From contig NW_022985437.1 of the NCBI RefSeq assembly GCF_010093595.1, positions 3,073,550 through 3,137,549 of the forward strand: DNA of 64,000 nucleotides. The letters are read 5' to 3'. The DNA comes from Mytilinidion resinicola. Its lineage: Eukaryota; Ascomycota; Dothideomycetes; Mytilinidiales; Mytilinidiaceae. The translations under genes and the position numbers were made by a program. Position 1 is the first letter of the stretch; each line of letters begins with the position of its first letter. Of this stretch, positions 31,982 to 42,380 are shown piece by piece. The notes under the pieces are model-generated. The model did not search any database. It was not told the origin of the DNA and worked only from the letters and a program-made list of their open reading frames with translations.

Positions 31982-32731
31982 TATCAATAAATCACAACAT
32001 CAATTATGAAAATGTATGAGCTGAATGAGAGCCGCACGCGCTGGGTTGCACGGGCGGACGATACCAATCATCGTCATCACGTTGAGGCATCCGGCCAGCC
32101 ACCCCAGCCGAAGCTAAGATGAGAAGGCCTTCGTCCTCGCCGATGTTGCTCTGTTCGCGGAAAAGATGTAAGAAGGAACTGAACTTGTCCAACCCAAGCA
32201 TGTCGCGATGCGACGCCAATCGCAAGCTGCCCCGGCAGACTCCAAAGAGCCCTCACAGCCCTGCGTCGACGTCTGATATGGGTAACGTCAGCTCAGAAAA
32301 CTTTTCACTGCCGACGATGCTCTGCACTATGGATGATGGAGAGGAGAAGAGGAGCTCGAGGTTGAGGCGAGCTTTTTGTGCGAGAGATCAAAATAAAGCT
32401 AGGCCAAAACGGGGTTGGTGGCTTACACGTGCTACCCCATCACTTCACGATTCTGGCAACGCTGTGCAGTTGAGACTCAAACTCAAGCCGTAGTCACCTC
32501 GTCCTCAAGCTTGGCCACCACTCCATTGCGCCCATACTTCCACCCAGAGATTCTACCTGAGCTCTAATATAATTGTTCCATAGCCCTGGCGAACGACGTA
32601 CCGACATCGACCCCGTCACCCCTAGGAGGAAGACACCGAGTTGAAGTACCTCGAAACCGAGTTCACAAGGTAAAGCTCGCCATTGTTCGCGCTCTGTAAG
32701 TATCAGAGGTAACAGTTCATAGTCTGCCACC
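31982..32731. other. Upstream region of Y4; no confident gene
   Basis: A 125-codon ATG frame at 32119-32493 (Ser/Lys/Arg-rich) has poor codon bias. The start (AAATGTATGAGCTGAATGAG) again recalls the leader DNA of Y3. Confidence 0.35.
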
Positions 32732-33369
32732 ATGAACCGCCTACTACTCGAGATTCTCGAGCGCATCGTGATCTTAGCCTAAGAGAATACGAAGTCCGTA
32801 CAACTCGTCTACACCGTGGGAACCATTGGCGCTCATCCCGTGAGCGTTTAGCCCGCGGTAACACCGCCCGCCTCAGAACACTACTTAGTCTCCGCCGGGT
32901 GAACCATAAGATCGGCGACGTCGCGGAGCGTGTCCTCTACACGGGACGCCTCTTCACCTTCCTCGACTTGCTGCAGATCGACTCCTTCCTCTCCACCTCC
33001 CTCAATGGTCACGAACACCTTCTTTGGCGCATCGCCGTCCGGTGCCGCTTCGCCTTCTTCAACAACGGTCCTGCCACTACCATTACCCCCGCCGCCGTCT
33101 GGGCTCGCATTGAGCGTGCGAATGTGCAATCCCTCACCCTCATGCCCGCTCTCTATTCTACCAACTTCCTCGTCCGCCAATACGAATCGTGGTTGCGCTC
33201 GGTTCGAGATCAGGACACTGTTCTCGCCAACATACCCGCTTCTATGCTCCGCCGCCAATTCGGTAACAACTTCGTCGTCAAGTACGACATGCTCAGGCAA
33301 TCTCGCCCCGCGGTGCACCCGGCGGTTCTGACTAGGTTGGTGGCACGATTCGAGGGGCGTCGCCCGTGA
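32732..33369 (+). pseudogene. Family Y member Y4 with two nonsense codons and a frameshift
   Basis: ATG 32732 starts MNRLLLEILERIVILA, then TAA, then ENTKSVQLVYTVGTIGAHPV, TAG. Intact Y5 reads IWDRIAGFAQESTAAVEILY in the same place, so the TAA stands where Y5 has Gln (CAG). After the second stop the frame shifts and continues to 33369 without a break: ARLRTLLSLRRVNHKIGD, AERVLYTGRLFTFLDLLQ, WARIERANVQSLTLMP and the signature ANIPASMLRRQFGNNFVVKY. The 3' two thirds have excellent C-ending codon bias. No first exon/intron like Y3 or Y5 is evident. Closest relative in the window: Y5. Confidence 0.7.
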
Positions 33370-34061
33370 GGGGTACGTAGTGGGAGTGGAAGGAGAAAAC
33401 TGGGGAGATTTGGGAGGAGAGCCTGATTGCAGCTGGGGCTTTTCGGGACAAGATTATGCGGAGACTTCTGGTGATTTTCCCTTGGGTAGCATACATGAAA
33501 TGCGAGCTTGTCCACTGCCTACCATGCATCTCATCATATGATGGTGACCTTTGAAATTAGCGTGACGCTGTCAGACTGCCCCCATCGAATTCTGCAGAAG
33601 TGGAGCATGATGAAAACGGGCTGAGGATGTATATCAGAAAGAATGACTTTGGTTAGTTTTCTACAACTACAACGGCGTTTGAGAGACTCTGATATGTTAC
33701 TGGATTGTGAACTACGTTGAACTACCCGTGTACCGTCCATTGCACTTGCCTCAATCTTACAAGTTCATCTCTAAACCACATCTCAGGATGGCTGCAGTAG
33801 CTAAAACCATATTGTGTACCTCCTGAACTATCTACAAACCGCTTGCCTTGATACAAACACCACCACACTATCTATCAGAAGCCTTTCTCCGTGATACCAA
33901 GATTAAAGCTTCAAACGCTGTAGCATCTGCACCAACCCCTGAATTACCGGCATGTCTACCACTGGTTCCCATATCTGATCCCTCCTTGCGGCCACCTGCA
34001 ACCTTGGCTATCTCGCCGAGACGCCCTTGGAGCATCTAAGGATTTCTCGCTCTTCTCATAT
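33370..34061. other. Intergenic between Y4 and T1 (convergent)
   Basis: Short frames only; contains the 3' flanks of both genes. Confidence 0.45.
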
Positions 34062-35033
34062 CTAAGCATCGTTGCCATTGCTGCCCCCTTGGTTTGTCTT
34101 GTTCAACTTTACGAGCTTCCTGCACGCCATCGAGCAATACCTCCTGTGTCTTCCATTACTCGGCGCGTTGCCATTGCACCCTGTACGAGCACAGGCACGT
34201 ATCTTCGGGCCACGGGGCCGTCCTATGGCTCGCGTGACAGTCGGATTGAGTTGAAATGCCGTTGATCCGGAAGGAGTATGCGTTGTTGGATTGAACAAGT
34301 GGTTGAATGCTGGTTCACATTCTGGCTGGATGATCTGCTGTTGGCTGTAGGGAGCATTGGAATAGTCTGGTGTTGCGAATGATCCCGCCGCCTCCTCTTG
34401 CTGTCCATGTTGGTAGAGATCCCGTTCATGAGTGACGGCGTGGCCATCAGGGTTGCCAACAAAAGACAGTTCTCCATATCCTCCCGTGGAAGCAGCAATA
34501 CGGCTCGTGGATGTCGGCCATTCGGTTTGTAGAGAGCTCCAGAAGTCTTCCCACGTTGACGGAATCCCGTTCAGGTCAGTGGTCTCAGTCGCCGGCGAAA
34601 ATGCTGTGTTTTGGAGTCCGTGAGTTTGCTCGTGTGGAGAAGTATGAACTGTGCTTGTGAAACCAGCGTAGTATTTTTGCTGAGGCTCGAATGACTGCAT
34701 GAACGTGTTGTTGGGCTCGTGGGGAGCATTGAAGCTTTCCGAGATCTGCTGCGTGTTGCCCGGGAGTTCGAAGTCGCTGTTAGGACTGCGTGCCTGGTAG
34801 ATGCCAGGAAGCTCAGAAAGGCTTCCCATGCCTACACCTGTAGCAATGGCGGGTGAGATTGGTAACTCATTCTCCCAACCCCATTCTCGATACTCTGCTT
34901 CCTCGCCGGCGAAGTCAGATGTTTCGTGCGGTTCTCTCATGACAGACATGCTGCTGCGCGCAACGCCCGGCATAACAAGCGGTGTATAGGGAGGCTGAGG
35001 GTTGCGAGTTATTTCGTATCCACCTCGTTTCAT
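34062..35033 (-). CDS. Putative DNA-binding protein T1 with AT-hook-like and CX4C..CX3C motifs (323 aa)
   Basis: A single uninterrupted frame from ATG 35033 (MKRGGYEITRNPQPP) to TAG 34062. The first 260 residues are low complexity, rich in Ser, Thr, Gln, Pro and acids, as in activation regions. Near the C terminus RAIGRPRGPKIR resembles an AT-hook core (GRP flanked by basics), followed at once by CARTGCNGNAPSNGRHRRYC, SMAC: four cysteines spaced CX4C-X13-CX3C, a plausible zinc-binding finger resembling the CGNR/treble-clef type. The end is basic. T2 (37012-38091) has the same architecture and Cys pattern. T1 is divergent from Y5: their starts are 400 bp apart, so they may share a promoter region containing a triplicated TATA-like repeat. 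Nuclear role inferred. Confidence 0.65.
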   Translation of the reverse strand: MKRGGYEITRNPQPPYTPLVMPGVARSSMSVMREPHETSDFAGEEAEYREWGWENELPISPAIATGVGMGSLSELPGIYQARSPNSDFELPGNTQQISESFNAPHEPNNTFMQSFEPQQKYYAGFTSTVHTSPHEQTHGLQNTAFSPATETTDLNGIPSTWEDFWSSLQTEWPTSTSRIAASTGGYGELSFVGNPDGHAVTHERDLYQHGQQEEAAGSFATPDYSNAPYSQQQIIQPECEPAFNHLFNPTTHTPSGSTAFQLNPTVTRAIGRPRGPKIRACARTGCNGNAPSNGRHRRYCSMACRKLVKLNKTNQGGSNGNDA

Positions 35034-35342
35034 AGCTGTGGTAATGATTGATCGTGGAGGAGTAAGTCGCCACTTGGTAGATCGAATGATAGCAGATAGC
35101 AAGGGGAGGTCGAGGTGCGATATCAAAATGACGCCATGCCGGTTTGGGCCTGTGCACCTTGCCGGCCACCCTTTTAATTGTGTCTTAACGCCGCGCTTCA
35201 GAGCCTACTGGCAAACCCACACTGCAGTCCCCTCGAACTCGATCTCCAGCCTGGTACACCCACATTCGGCCTCGAACCCGAACACAACAATTTCCCCTAT
35301 ACGTTCGCCCAGCACATTCATCATCACCAGCGGAACCCTCCA

Positions 35343-35396
35343 CCCCTCCGCCTATATCAACCCCTCCGCCTATATCAACCCCTCCGCCTATATCAA
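35343..35396. promoter_or_regulatory. Three perfect 18-bp repeats carrying TATA-like boxes, upstream of Y5
   Basis: CCCCTCCGCCTATATCAA is repeated exactly three times (35343-35360, 35361-35378, 35379-35396), then degenerates. The TATAT cores lie about 82, 64 and 46 bp before the Y5 ATG at 35435, the range expected for fungal core promoters. T1 starts 310 bp away on the other strand. Confidence 0.7.
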
Positions 35397-35434
35397 CCCC
35401 TCCTCGACCAGCAAAGCTCAGTCTCCCCAGCGAG

Positions 35435-36234
35435 ATGGCCCAGCCCGCCGCCCAGCAAGTACGTCCTCGAGCTCTTCTCTCGCCTTCGAGGCCCTACCTA
35501 ACGCCTCATAGAATCGTGCAATCCATCGCATCACTGGCCCGATTTGGGACAGGATAGCCGGCTTCGCCCAGGAGAGCACTGCTGCGGTAGAGATCCTCTA
35601 CTCCTCTGACAACACGGGCGACGTCGTATGCACAATCAGTGCTCCGGCCGCCGCTGGCCTCCGCACTCTTCTCAGCCTCCGGCAGGTCAATCACGTTATT
35701 GGAGATGCCGCCGAGCGGGTCCTATTCAACGGCCGCCTGTTCAAGTTCCTGAACCTGCTACACTTATCCTTTTTCTACGTCGTGTACCTTCGCGGCCGCA
35801 CCCATCTGCTCTGGTTCATCGACGTCCAATGCGTGTATGCAGTTTCCCGCAGTAACCCGGTCAACGCTCTGGTTTGGGCCGATATCCAGCACGCCAACCC
35901 TCGTTCAGTCACTCTCCGCCCGGTCATGGAACCCCTCGCCACCTTTTTCCACAGAGCGGTGAAGGCCCAAACCGAAATATTCCCAGACATCCCTGCCACG
36001 CTCCTCGACCTGCGCAACGTCAACGGCGACTATGTGCTCAGATATGACGTCGATACCATCGTGCACCATCCAGTCATCGACCCAGATACCACTCCTGACT
36101 TCTTCTTCGGCCGCCCTGCAGCTACCACAGCTGGCGTTGCTATCCTGATGTGGAAGTTCGAGAGAAGGCGTCCAGGCGCGGCGGCCAGGGTGGATGGAAC
36201 TTTGGGCCCCTGGGAGGCGCTCTTGGGCGTGTAG
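35435..36234 (+). CDS. Family Y protein Y5, intact (248 aa), unknown function
   Basis: Exon 1, 35435-35458, encodes eight residues (MAQPAAQQ); a 53-nt intron follows (GTACGT..CCTACCTAACGCCTCATAG); exon 2, 35512-36234, is open for 240 codons with strong C-ending bias. Landmarks: ITGPIWDRIAGFAQESTAA, GLRTLLSLRQVNHVIGDAAE, ERVLFNGRLFKFLNLL, WADIQHANPRSVTLRP, and the signature PDIPATLLDLRNVNGDYVLR followed by YDVD. No signal peptide or membrane segment. The tiny first exon and the intron position match Y3. Y5 is the intact relative of the broken Y3 and Y4. A protein-interaction role is possible but unproven. Confidence 0.75.
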
Positions 36235-37011
36235 ATGTGGTGCTTCTGGGGAGGGTGTGGCGGAGGCTTTGGGCAATTCTTCTTCGGGCTGAATACTGAC
36301 AATTCAACTCTCTACTCCACCTATCTTGAATCTCGCTGCATGAACGTGATGTTTGATATTGATTTGATACCGTTTGACTGCTTTCGATGTATCATCTCTG
36401 ATGAGGGGTCATGTCGACGGCTAGAGGACGAATATTAGAAGTATTGGTTCTGTATCACTTTTGACAATGCTTGATGTTGTCTGGAGGCCTCTGGCAGAGA
36501 AGGAGGAAGCTGAAAATGGGCGATTGGTAGCCAGCATGCATTTTACAGCTACCTCAACTTCAAGATTCCATATTTCGATCACTGCTCATGGCGGCTGGTA
36601 CTCTTCATAATACAGTGAAGCTTCTCTGGCCTATCTAAGGGGCTTGTGCAATGAATGAAATTCTACCACAGGAAGAACTAGAGCCCCTTCACGCCGGTAC
36701 CTTCATATCCACCCCTCAAACCTTGTGCCCGATCCATGAGCCTCAGAATGATCCATAGTTGCCCGCCGTCTCTCATATCAAGTGCCCTATGTGTGTCGTT
36801 TGCAGTCCCTGGAAACCTTGCATATCGCCCCTGGACCTTCTAGAAATCCCCCACCGAAGTCTCGTCACCTTCGTCCTGGATATATTCCCAAAGAGAGCTC
36901 GCCACCTTCAATAAGAACCGTCTGCGTGAAACGTGTTAGCAACAGTTCCAGCGCGGAGTCGCCAACGGTCAACCCAACCTCGCCAAATGTATCCGTCACG
37001 GCGCCCTACTT
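36235..37011. other. Intergenic between Y5 and T2 (convergent)
   Basis: Near 36870-37010 the minus strand has a short biased frame (DTFGEVGLTVGDSALELLLT) that could be a relic; otherwise nothing. Confidence 0.4.
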
Positions 37012-38091
37012 CTAGGCTGGAGCAGGGCCCTCGCAGTTGCCGCTGTGGTAATGCAGTGGAGCCTTAACGGCGCGCCTGTTCATCACCTTGCACCTCTCGG
37101 AGCAGAAGCGGCCCCTAGGGCCTCCCTCCGGGGCAAGACGAGCGCACCCCTCTCTCGCGCAGACGCGGACTCTCTCGAGGACAAAGATGAGATTGGTGTC
37201 GCTAATCCTACCAAGAAGCTCTGAGAGCACGGAACCTGGCGTACCTGGGACTGCTTGGGCGGGGCTCGGGGTGTCATGTTGGCGGGAAGTAGGGTTACTA
37301 GGAGCGATTGATGCGTGATCCGGCAGTCCGATCGTTGGCCTCCATGCTGGTGCAAGACCCAGTGTGTCGTCTGAGGTATGTGGCTGTTTGTCATGAGCAT
37401 TTGCATAGGTCTGCAGTATCGCTGTGGCACATACCTGATAGTTTGGGTACACTATCGAACTACTCGGGATGCGTTTGCGCTTTATGATCGCACCTCTACC
37501 TGTACCGGTGTGCGCTCCCGTGTCCTCGCGCAAGCCAGACTGGTAGAGTTCTGATCTGCCAGCGACGGCGGTGTGGAGATTAGATCGCGAGGTGATGGGC
37601 AGTCCTCCATTTGACTCTGGGTAGTCTGTGCGAGCTGCGTTGGAGAGTGCGCCGTGCTCGCTTGAGGAGGGTGCAAATACGGCGCCGGGGAAGTCAAAAG
37701 GCAGCAATTCCTCGTGAAAGTCCCGTAGCAGGTGGTTGTCGGGTACCGCAGAGGAAGTAAACTCTTCGCGTTCCATCATTGCTGTCGTGTCACTGACGTC
37801 GTGGCTATTGTGCGGCTGGTGGGGAACAGCGGCGGCGCTGGCGTCTGTCGATAGTCCGAGACCATGGTGGACGCTGTCATGGCGGGATGTGGCTCCTTGA
37901 TGGGCAGAGTAGGGGTTTGTTTCTCGTTCTGTGCCGCGAGAAGCTATGGTGGAGAGGAACATCGGTGCCGTCTGCTCTGGGAGCTCAAAGTAGTCGATGT
38001 TTGTCCTCCAGTCCGCTTGCAACCACTGATGGGGAGGATCTTGAAGCTCCGCCTCAGGGGCGCGAGAGATGTCAGATCTGTCGGGCTTCAT
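37012..38091 (-). CDS. Putative DNA-binding protein T2, paralogue of T1 (359 aa)
   Basis: A single frame from ATG 38091 (MKPDRSDISRAPEAELQ) to TAG 37012. The N-terminal 190 residues are rich in Ser, His, Asp and Glu and include FHEELLPFDFPGAVFAPSSS, an acidic/aromatic stretch typical of transactivation segments. A basic cluster IIKRKRIP could be a nuclear localisation signal. The C terminus reads VCAREGCARLAPEGGPRGRF, CSERC: CX4C-X14-CX3C, matching the finger of T1 (CARTGC..CSMAC). T1's GRP AT-hook is absent; the finger is preceded by LIFVLERVR. The order T1, Y5, T2, Y6 with alternating strands suggests duplication of a two-gene unit. An alternative GTG start at 38115 is not preferred. Confidence 0.65.
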   Translation of the reverse strand: MKPDRSDISRAPEAELQDPPHQWLQADWRTNIDYFELPEQTAPMFLSTIASRGTERETNPYSAHQGATSRHDSVHHGLGLSTDASAAAVPHQPHNSHDVSDTTAMMEREEFTSSAVPDNHLLRDFHEELLPFDFPGAVFAPSSSEHGALSNAARTDYPESNGGLPITSRSNLHTAVAGRSELYQSGLREDTGAHTGTGRGAIIKRKRIPSSSIVYPNYQVCATAILQTYANAHDKQPHTSDDTLGLAPAWRPTIGLPDHASIAPSNPTSRQHDTPSPAQAVPGTPGSVLSELLGRISDTNLIFVLERVRVCAREGCARLAPEGGPRGRFCSERCKVMNRRAVKAPLHYHSGNCEGPAPA

Positions 38092-39162
38092 TGGTGCGGT
38101 GGTGCTGTGGCGCACGTTGAGTGACTGGCTTTGGCGTCCTGGAGTTAGGCCGATATTTTGCAGTCTCGCCGGGCACGAGTACGATGACGCTGAAGTGGAT
38201 GGGCTATGGTGAAGTGCGCTGTCGAGATTGCCGCAGTGGAAAGAAGGCAGTTTTCGACTGGCGCGCTACCTACTCGCCAGGCCACTTGTGGTGGTGATAT
38301 TGATTGAGCACGGCTGGGGTAATCGTGTGCGGCCAAACCGTGAGGCTATAGCGTAGCCGTGTGGCTTCAAGCTGAAGGGGGTACGAGTAGCGGCGACGGC
38401 CCGTAGTCGAGAGCTGCCCGTAGTCGAGTGCGGGCCGTAGTCGAGTGCGGCCCCGTCAGTTCGGCAGCATGTGTGCAACTTCGCCGACTCCCCGTGACTG
38501 ACGGTACTAGTGCTCGGTCCAATCCCAGCACAGGCCTCTGACGCGCTATTCACATCTGTGGTGACAGACTCAACCTATATGTACAGAACATTTAGCAGCT
38601 CCACTCGGCGTAGTGGTTAGATAGATTAGATAGTTGTTTCTTTCTCGCTTTCCTTTATCTTCTTTCGGACTTTCGCTAACAGTAAAAGCTTAGGAGTTCG
38701 AGTCCTAAAAAAACTGCCCGGGGTTTTCTTAACATTGCACAGGCGTTAAGTTTTTGCAGTTTTTTTGCTCTTTACCTCCACCACGTCGTGTACAGACCTC
38801 TGCATATAGCTGAGCATTTTTTTCGCGTCTATTTGAACCACTCTTGTATACAATATGAAAGCCAAATACTATTGTGGCGTTGAGGAAAGGCAGTTGTAGT
38901 TTCAGCAGCGCGGCGTCGGTGACTCGTCTCTCGACCCCAACCACCTTTTTCGCACATAGAATCATCGTCAAGCTCTGCCGTGCCTGTGACTCACTCATTC
39001 TCCACTTGCCTTCTCTACTGCTCTTCGACATTGGCCACCAATCCCGCCGCGATCACCACACGGAGACAGTTCAGGATACGGCCACCAAGCGGCCAAACGA
39101 CACCTGCAAGCAACTCAAGGCCCACCAACACTTCGCCCACTGCAAGTATCGACAAAGCCATA
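38092..39162. other. Upstream of T2 and Y6; repeats and a SINE-like block
   Basis: CCGTAGTCGAG occurs three times at 38401, about 38418 and 38435. At 38611-38706 lie TAGTGGTTAGA (A-box-like) and GAGTTCGAGTCC (B-box-like), followed by an A-rich run, as in a tRNA-derived SINE; no cloverleaf forms. The last 150 bases are CA-rich leader of Y6. Confidence 0.35.
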
Positions 39163-40301
39163 ATGTCTGGTCGAGTGCCCACCCCGCCACTTCCTACCTC
39201 TCCACTAGTAGCTCTTGTCGAAGCATTCGTAGGCAGCGGAACAGTTCTTACTCGAAGGAGCAGTATCCAAGCGATGACGGTACGCCCACCCATCTGGAGA
39301 CATCTCCCTCTACACCCCACTGACTGGCGACATGTAGGCCACTGCAATCCCCAGCGGAGCCCAGCTCGCCACGCCGCAGCAATCGACACTGTCGCTCGAG
39401 GCCGTGGATGAAGCCTCCAGAAATCTCAGCGCCATTGATGGCACCGCATACCAGTTCACCATCACCTACTTCGAGCATAGGACCCCTTCGTTCTCCGTCA
39501 CCCCTTCCATCCGCCTCGCTGGTCCGAACAACATCCCCTCCATCCGCGCAAGCCTGAGCGACGGAGCCCTCTACCTCGAGCCGAACCGCGCTATCCACCT
39601 CCCCCGAACCCTCCACGCCGAAGACCTGAACCTGCTGAAGTGGGCGTACGCCGAGCACCTCCCCGGCACGCGTGGGTGGATCCGCATCCTCTCCGTGCGC
39701 CGCCTGTACACCAAAGTCGGCGACCACCTCTGCAGCTGGCCGCAAAGCCACCCACCCCCCTCCGAGATCATCGGAGACAGCGTCGATGCGCTGGAGATGT
39801 ACGACATCTGGTACAAGAACCGCCCCGACTCCCTCCTCATCCGGCCCTTTATCTCAAATCTGGCAGAGCTTGAGAGTGCCTGGTACGACCAAGACCAGAC
39901 TTTCAAGGAGGTACCGTGGGAATTCTTCCACAAGAAGCACGGCGGTCAGTACGTTGTGCGGTACGAGCTTGAGGCCGAGCAAGTGATCTCCTGGATTAAG
40001 GAGACGTATTGTATGGACGAATACTGCGGGGTCGAGGATGAGGACTTCGAGTGGCGGAGGGACTACATCGAGGACCATAGGATGTCGGACGGAATGATGG
40101 AAGAGATTCGGGAGGGCGTGGCGTGGTTAAAGGCTCGTTTCGAGCAATGGCGAGGTTACGTTGCGTTCGGCGAGACGGGGGTGGAGAGGCCATGTCCTCC
40201 GGATAAGAGCGAGAAGCCGTGGAGGCGAGGGGAGGTATGCTTTATAGCTGGTGTTTCTCGCGTTGGCTTTTGATCTAACTCTTTGACAGGAGGCTGAGTG
40301 A
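39163..40301 (+). CDS. Family Y protein Y6, intact (341 aa), unknown function
   Basis: Exons 39163-39279, 39338-40234 and 40290-40301 give 341 residues. Introns are 58 nt (GTACGC..CCACTGACTGGCGACATGTAG) and 55 nt (GTATGC..TCTAACTCTTTGACAG). The N terminus (MSGRVPTPPLPTSPLVAL) is Pro/Ser-rich. The middle contains ASLSDGALYLEPNRAIHLP and AEHLPGTRGWIRILSVRRL, then DALEMYDIWYKNRPDSLLIR, and the signature FKEVPWEFFHKKHGGQYVVR followed by YELE. The C-terminal 90 residues are acidic and helical and are not found in other copies. Codon bias is excellent. The longest and most divergent family member; the last exon is only three codons plus stop, so its exact end is less certain. Confidence 0.75.
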
Positions 40302-41298
40302 TTGGATCTGCGCGGCGCGGCCTTGGAACACTCGTGTCTTATGCGCCGGGATTGCAAAGCATGTTCGGACGTTTTGCGGTACGTCAAGAAAGGGTGAGAT
40401 GCCGCAGGACAGATGAGAAGGGCGCTGTAAGTATGTCGAGCTCGACGGAATGGGTTCGAGGGCGAGGTTTTCTTGGTCTTGGTAATGCTCGCAGATCAGG
40501 CGTGGGAGGATTCTGCAGTGTTTCTGGGCTTCATGGCTGTAGATTGGCAAAAGCAATGAATACCGAGTCTCAGCTTGCTGTGGGATTCTTACAATTTTAT
40601 CATGGCCTCTTGAATGTATGAAACCACCTGGAATGGCGCTGAGATGGGAGAAATTGACCTATGCGGTTGTGTCAAATGGATGATGGTACCTGCAATCATT
40701 ACAGAAATCATTCACACCCCTATTTTCGCACATTTCTTGGACTTCATGTCGGTATGTGCAATGTCCTCCTCTTGTAATTGAGAAGACACGGTATGGAGTT
40801 TAGATTAGAAGGAGGGCATAATTCTCGGGACATGGACATCTCTTTGATTAGTTCCTACTCTTGCTCGCTGGACACTATTGTAAAGGGTGCCCCAGTGCAG
40901 ATGTCTCGATTTAGTCAAACAGTATCCCTGAATTCATTGCGTCGAGCCTTACTTTGCAGTTGGAGTTGTGAAAGCCTATACGGGTACCCCAAGCAAATGC
41001 AAAAGTTATGATATTGTATAATCACCTGACCGCCTCGCCCGAACATCCTTTACTTGCAACAAACTAGGCAACCTATCCAAACCAAAGTTCGACCGTGCTG
41101 AAGGGTGAGAGTAGAACGGACTCATAATAACCGACCAACCTTGGAGAGGTGTTGGGTCTACAGTCAAGATTCATTCTTCAAAGTCCAACGCCAATGGCGC
41201 CAGAAGATACCAGAGATCCTCAACCGGCTTCTCTCCTTTGCGCTCCACCGCCAGCACCAGTCCTTTTCTTGCATGCCCCTACTCGCATCAGCAAGATC
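40302..41298. other. No gene seen
   Basis: 3' flank of Y6 and about 1 kb of non-coding DNA with short frames. Confidence 0.45.
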
Positions 41299-41991
41299 TC
41301 AAACAAGAAACAAATGACGAGGATTGCGTTTACTTTTGATGGTAATCGGAGGACGCTTTGGTTTCAATCCGTCCGCACCGAACATATGCCAGCCACGGTC
41401 CTTCGAAACCTCTTCGATATATCGCTGCGGCTTGCGTGTTCCGCGTTCGGGGCGATCCTCCATGACGTCGCGATGCTGAGGTTCTGGCGTGGGCGAGTCG
41501 GAGTTGCCAGCAATGGAGTAGAAGAGCGAGGGAATTTCAGAGGTGCTGAATGCCCTTGAATACACTTAGCGGCTTGTCGTGTAAGAATAGGATACCGGCT
41601 GAGTCTACCTTTGCAGGCGCTCTCTTCTCCTTGTCTGCTTGATCGCGGGAGCTGGTTTTGGGGTTCAAGGCTTGGGAGATGCAGAGCCACGACCCTTCGA
41701 GACCTCATCGATATGGCACCGCAGTTTGCGCGCTTCTCGCTTGGGGTGATCCACCATGGCGTTGCGTTGCTGAGGTTCTGGTGCGAGCGATTCGGAGTTG
41801 CTAGCAAAGAGCATAAGGAAGGTAGCGGTGTCTGCTATGATGGGCGGCCACCCATTCCGGTCAAGAAAGAATCGACCTCGCGTGCGCAGTGATGGAACTG
41901 GAATGGAGCGATTTGGACTGGAGTCGGATGGAGGCACCCTTGAAAGGTCTGGAGCTCCATATAGTTTTCTGGAAATCCAGTAGATTGGCAA
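41299..41991 (-). pseudogene. Tandem decayed copies R3 and R2 of the 5.3-6.5 kb family
   Basis: R3 (about 41991-41600): FASNSESLAPEPQQRNAMVD, HPKREARKLRCHIDEVSKGR, then TPKPAPAIKQTRRRE after an in-frame TGA, and an intron (GTAGAC..GCCGCTAAGTGTATTCAAG) at the same place as in R1. R2 follows at once (about 41570-41299): PTPEPQHRDVMEDRPERGTR, KPQRYIEEVSKDRG, then divergence. Compared with R1 only the first exon is present in each copy. A tandem duplication of the 5' part of the family gene; none of the three copies is intact. Confidence 0.5.
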
Positions 41992-42380
41992 AACGTAACC
42001 AGATCTCTTAGTAAATTTTGCTTACTAAAGGGCTTTATACCCGATATGGACGTCACGTGACATATGGTGCTCCACAGCGATTTTTATAGATAGAACAGAG
42101 TTGAGGCCAAATCCAGTCCAGTCCAGTTTCATCACTACATCGCTAATACCCCTGCGGGTCACGTGCTAGTAAAAGCAACAAAGCGTGGAATATTGCGTGA
42201 GTTACCGGACGATTCGAGACCGACTAACAGAAAGCATGCTTTTTGATTGATCTTACATATGCCGAGGCCCCTATCCCCACCTACGCCAGGCCCTGGCTGG
42301 CCCGCAGAGCCTCACCCTGTGACTTTTTCATGTTGGGAGTCAGCTACACGTTGGGCCGGAAAGCTCCATACAACCCCTCC
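41992..42380. other. Intergenic; one TCACGTGA box
   Basis: TCACGTGA at 42053-42060 and GTCACGTG near 42159-42166 are the only features; compare the cluster near 60-63 kb. Confidence 0.4.

Noticed and set aside
38601..38720. tRNA gene suggested by A- and B-box motifs
   Set aside because: No acceptor stem or anticodon arm can be paired; kept only as a SINE-like possibility.
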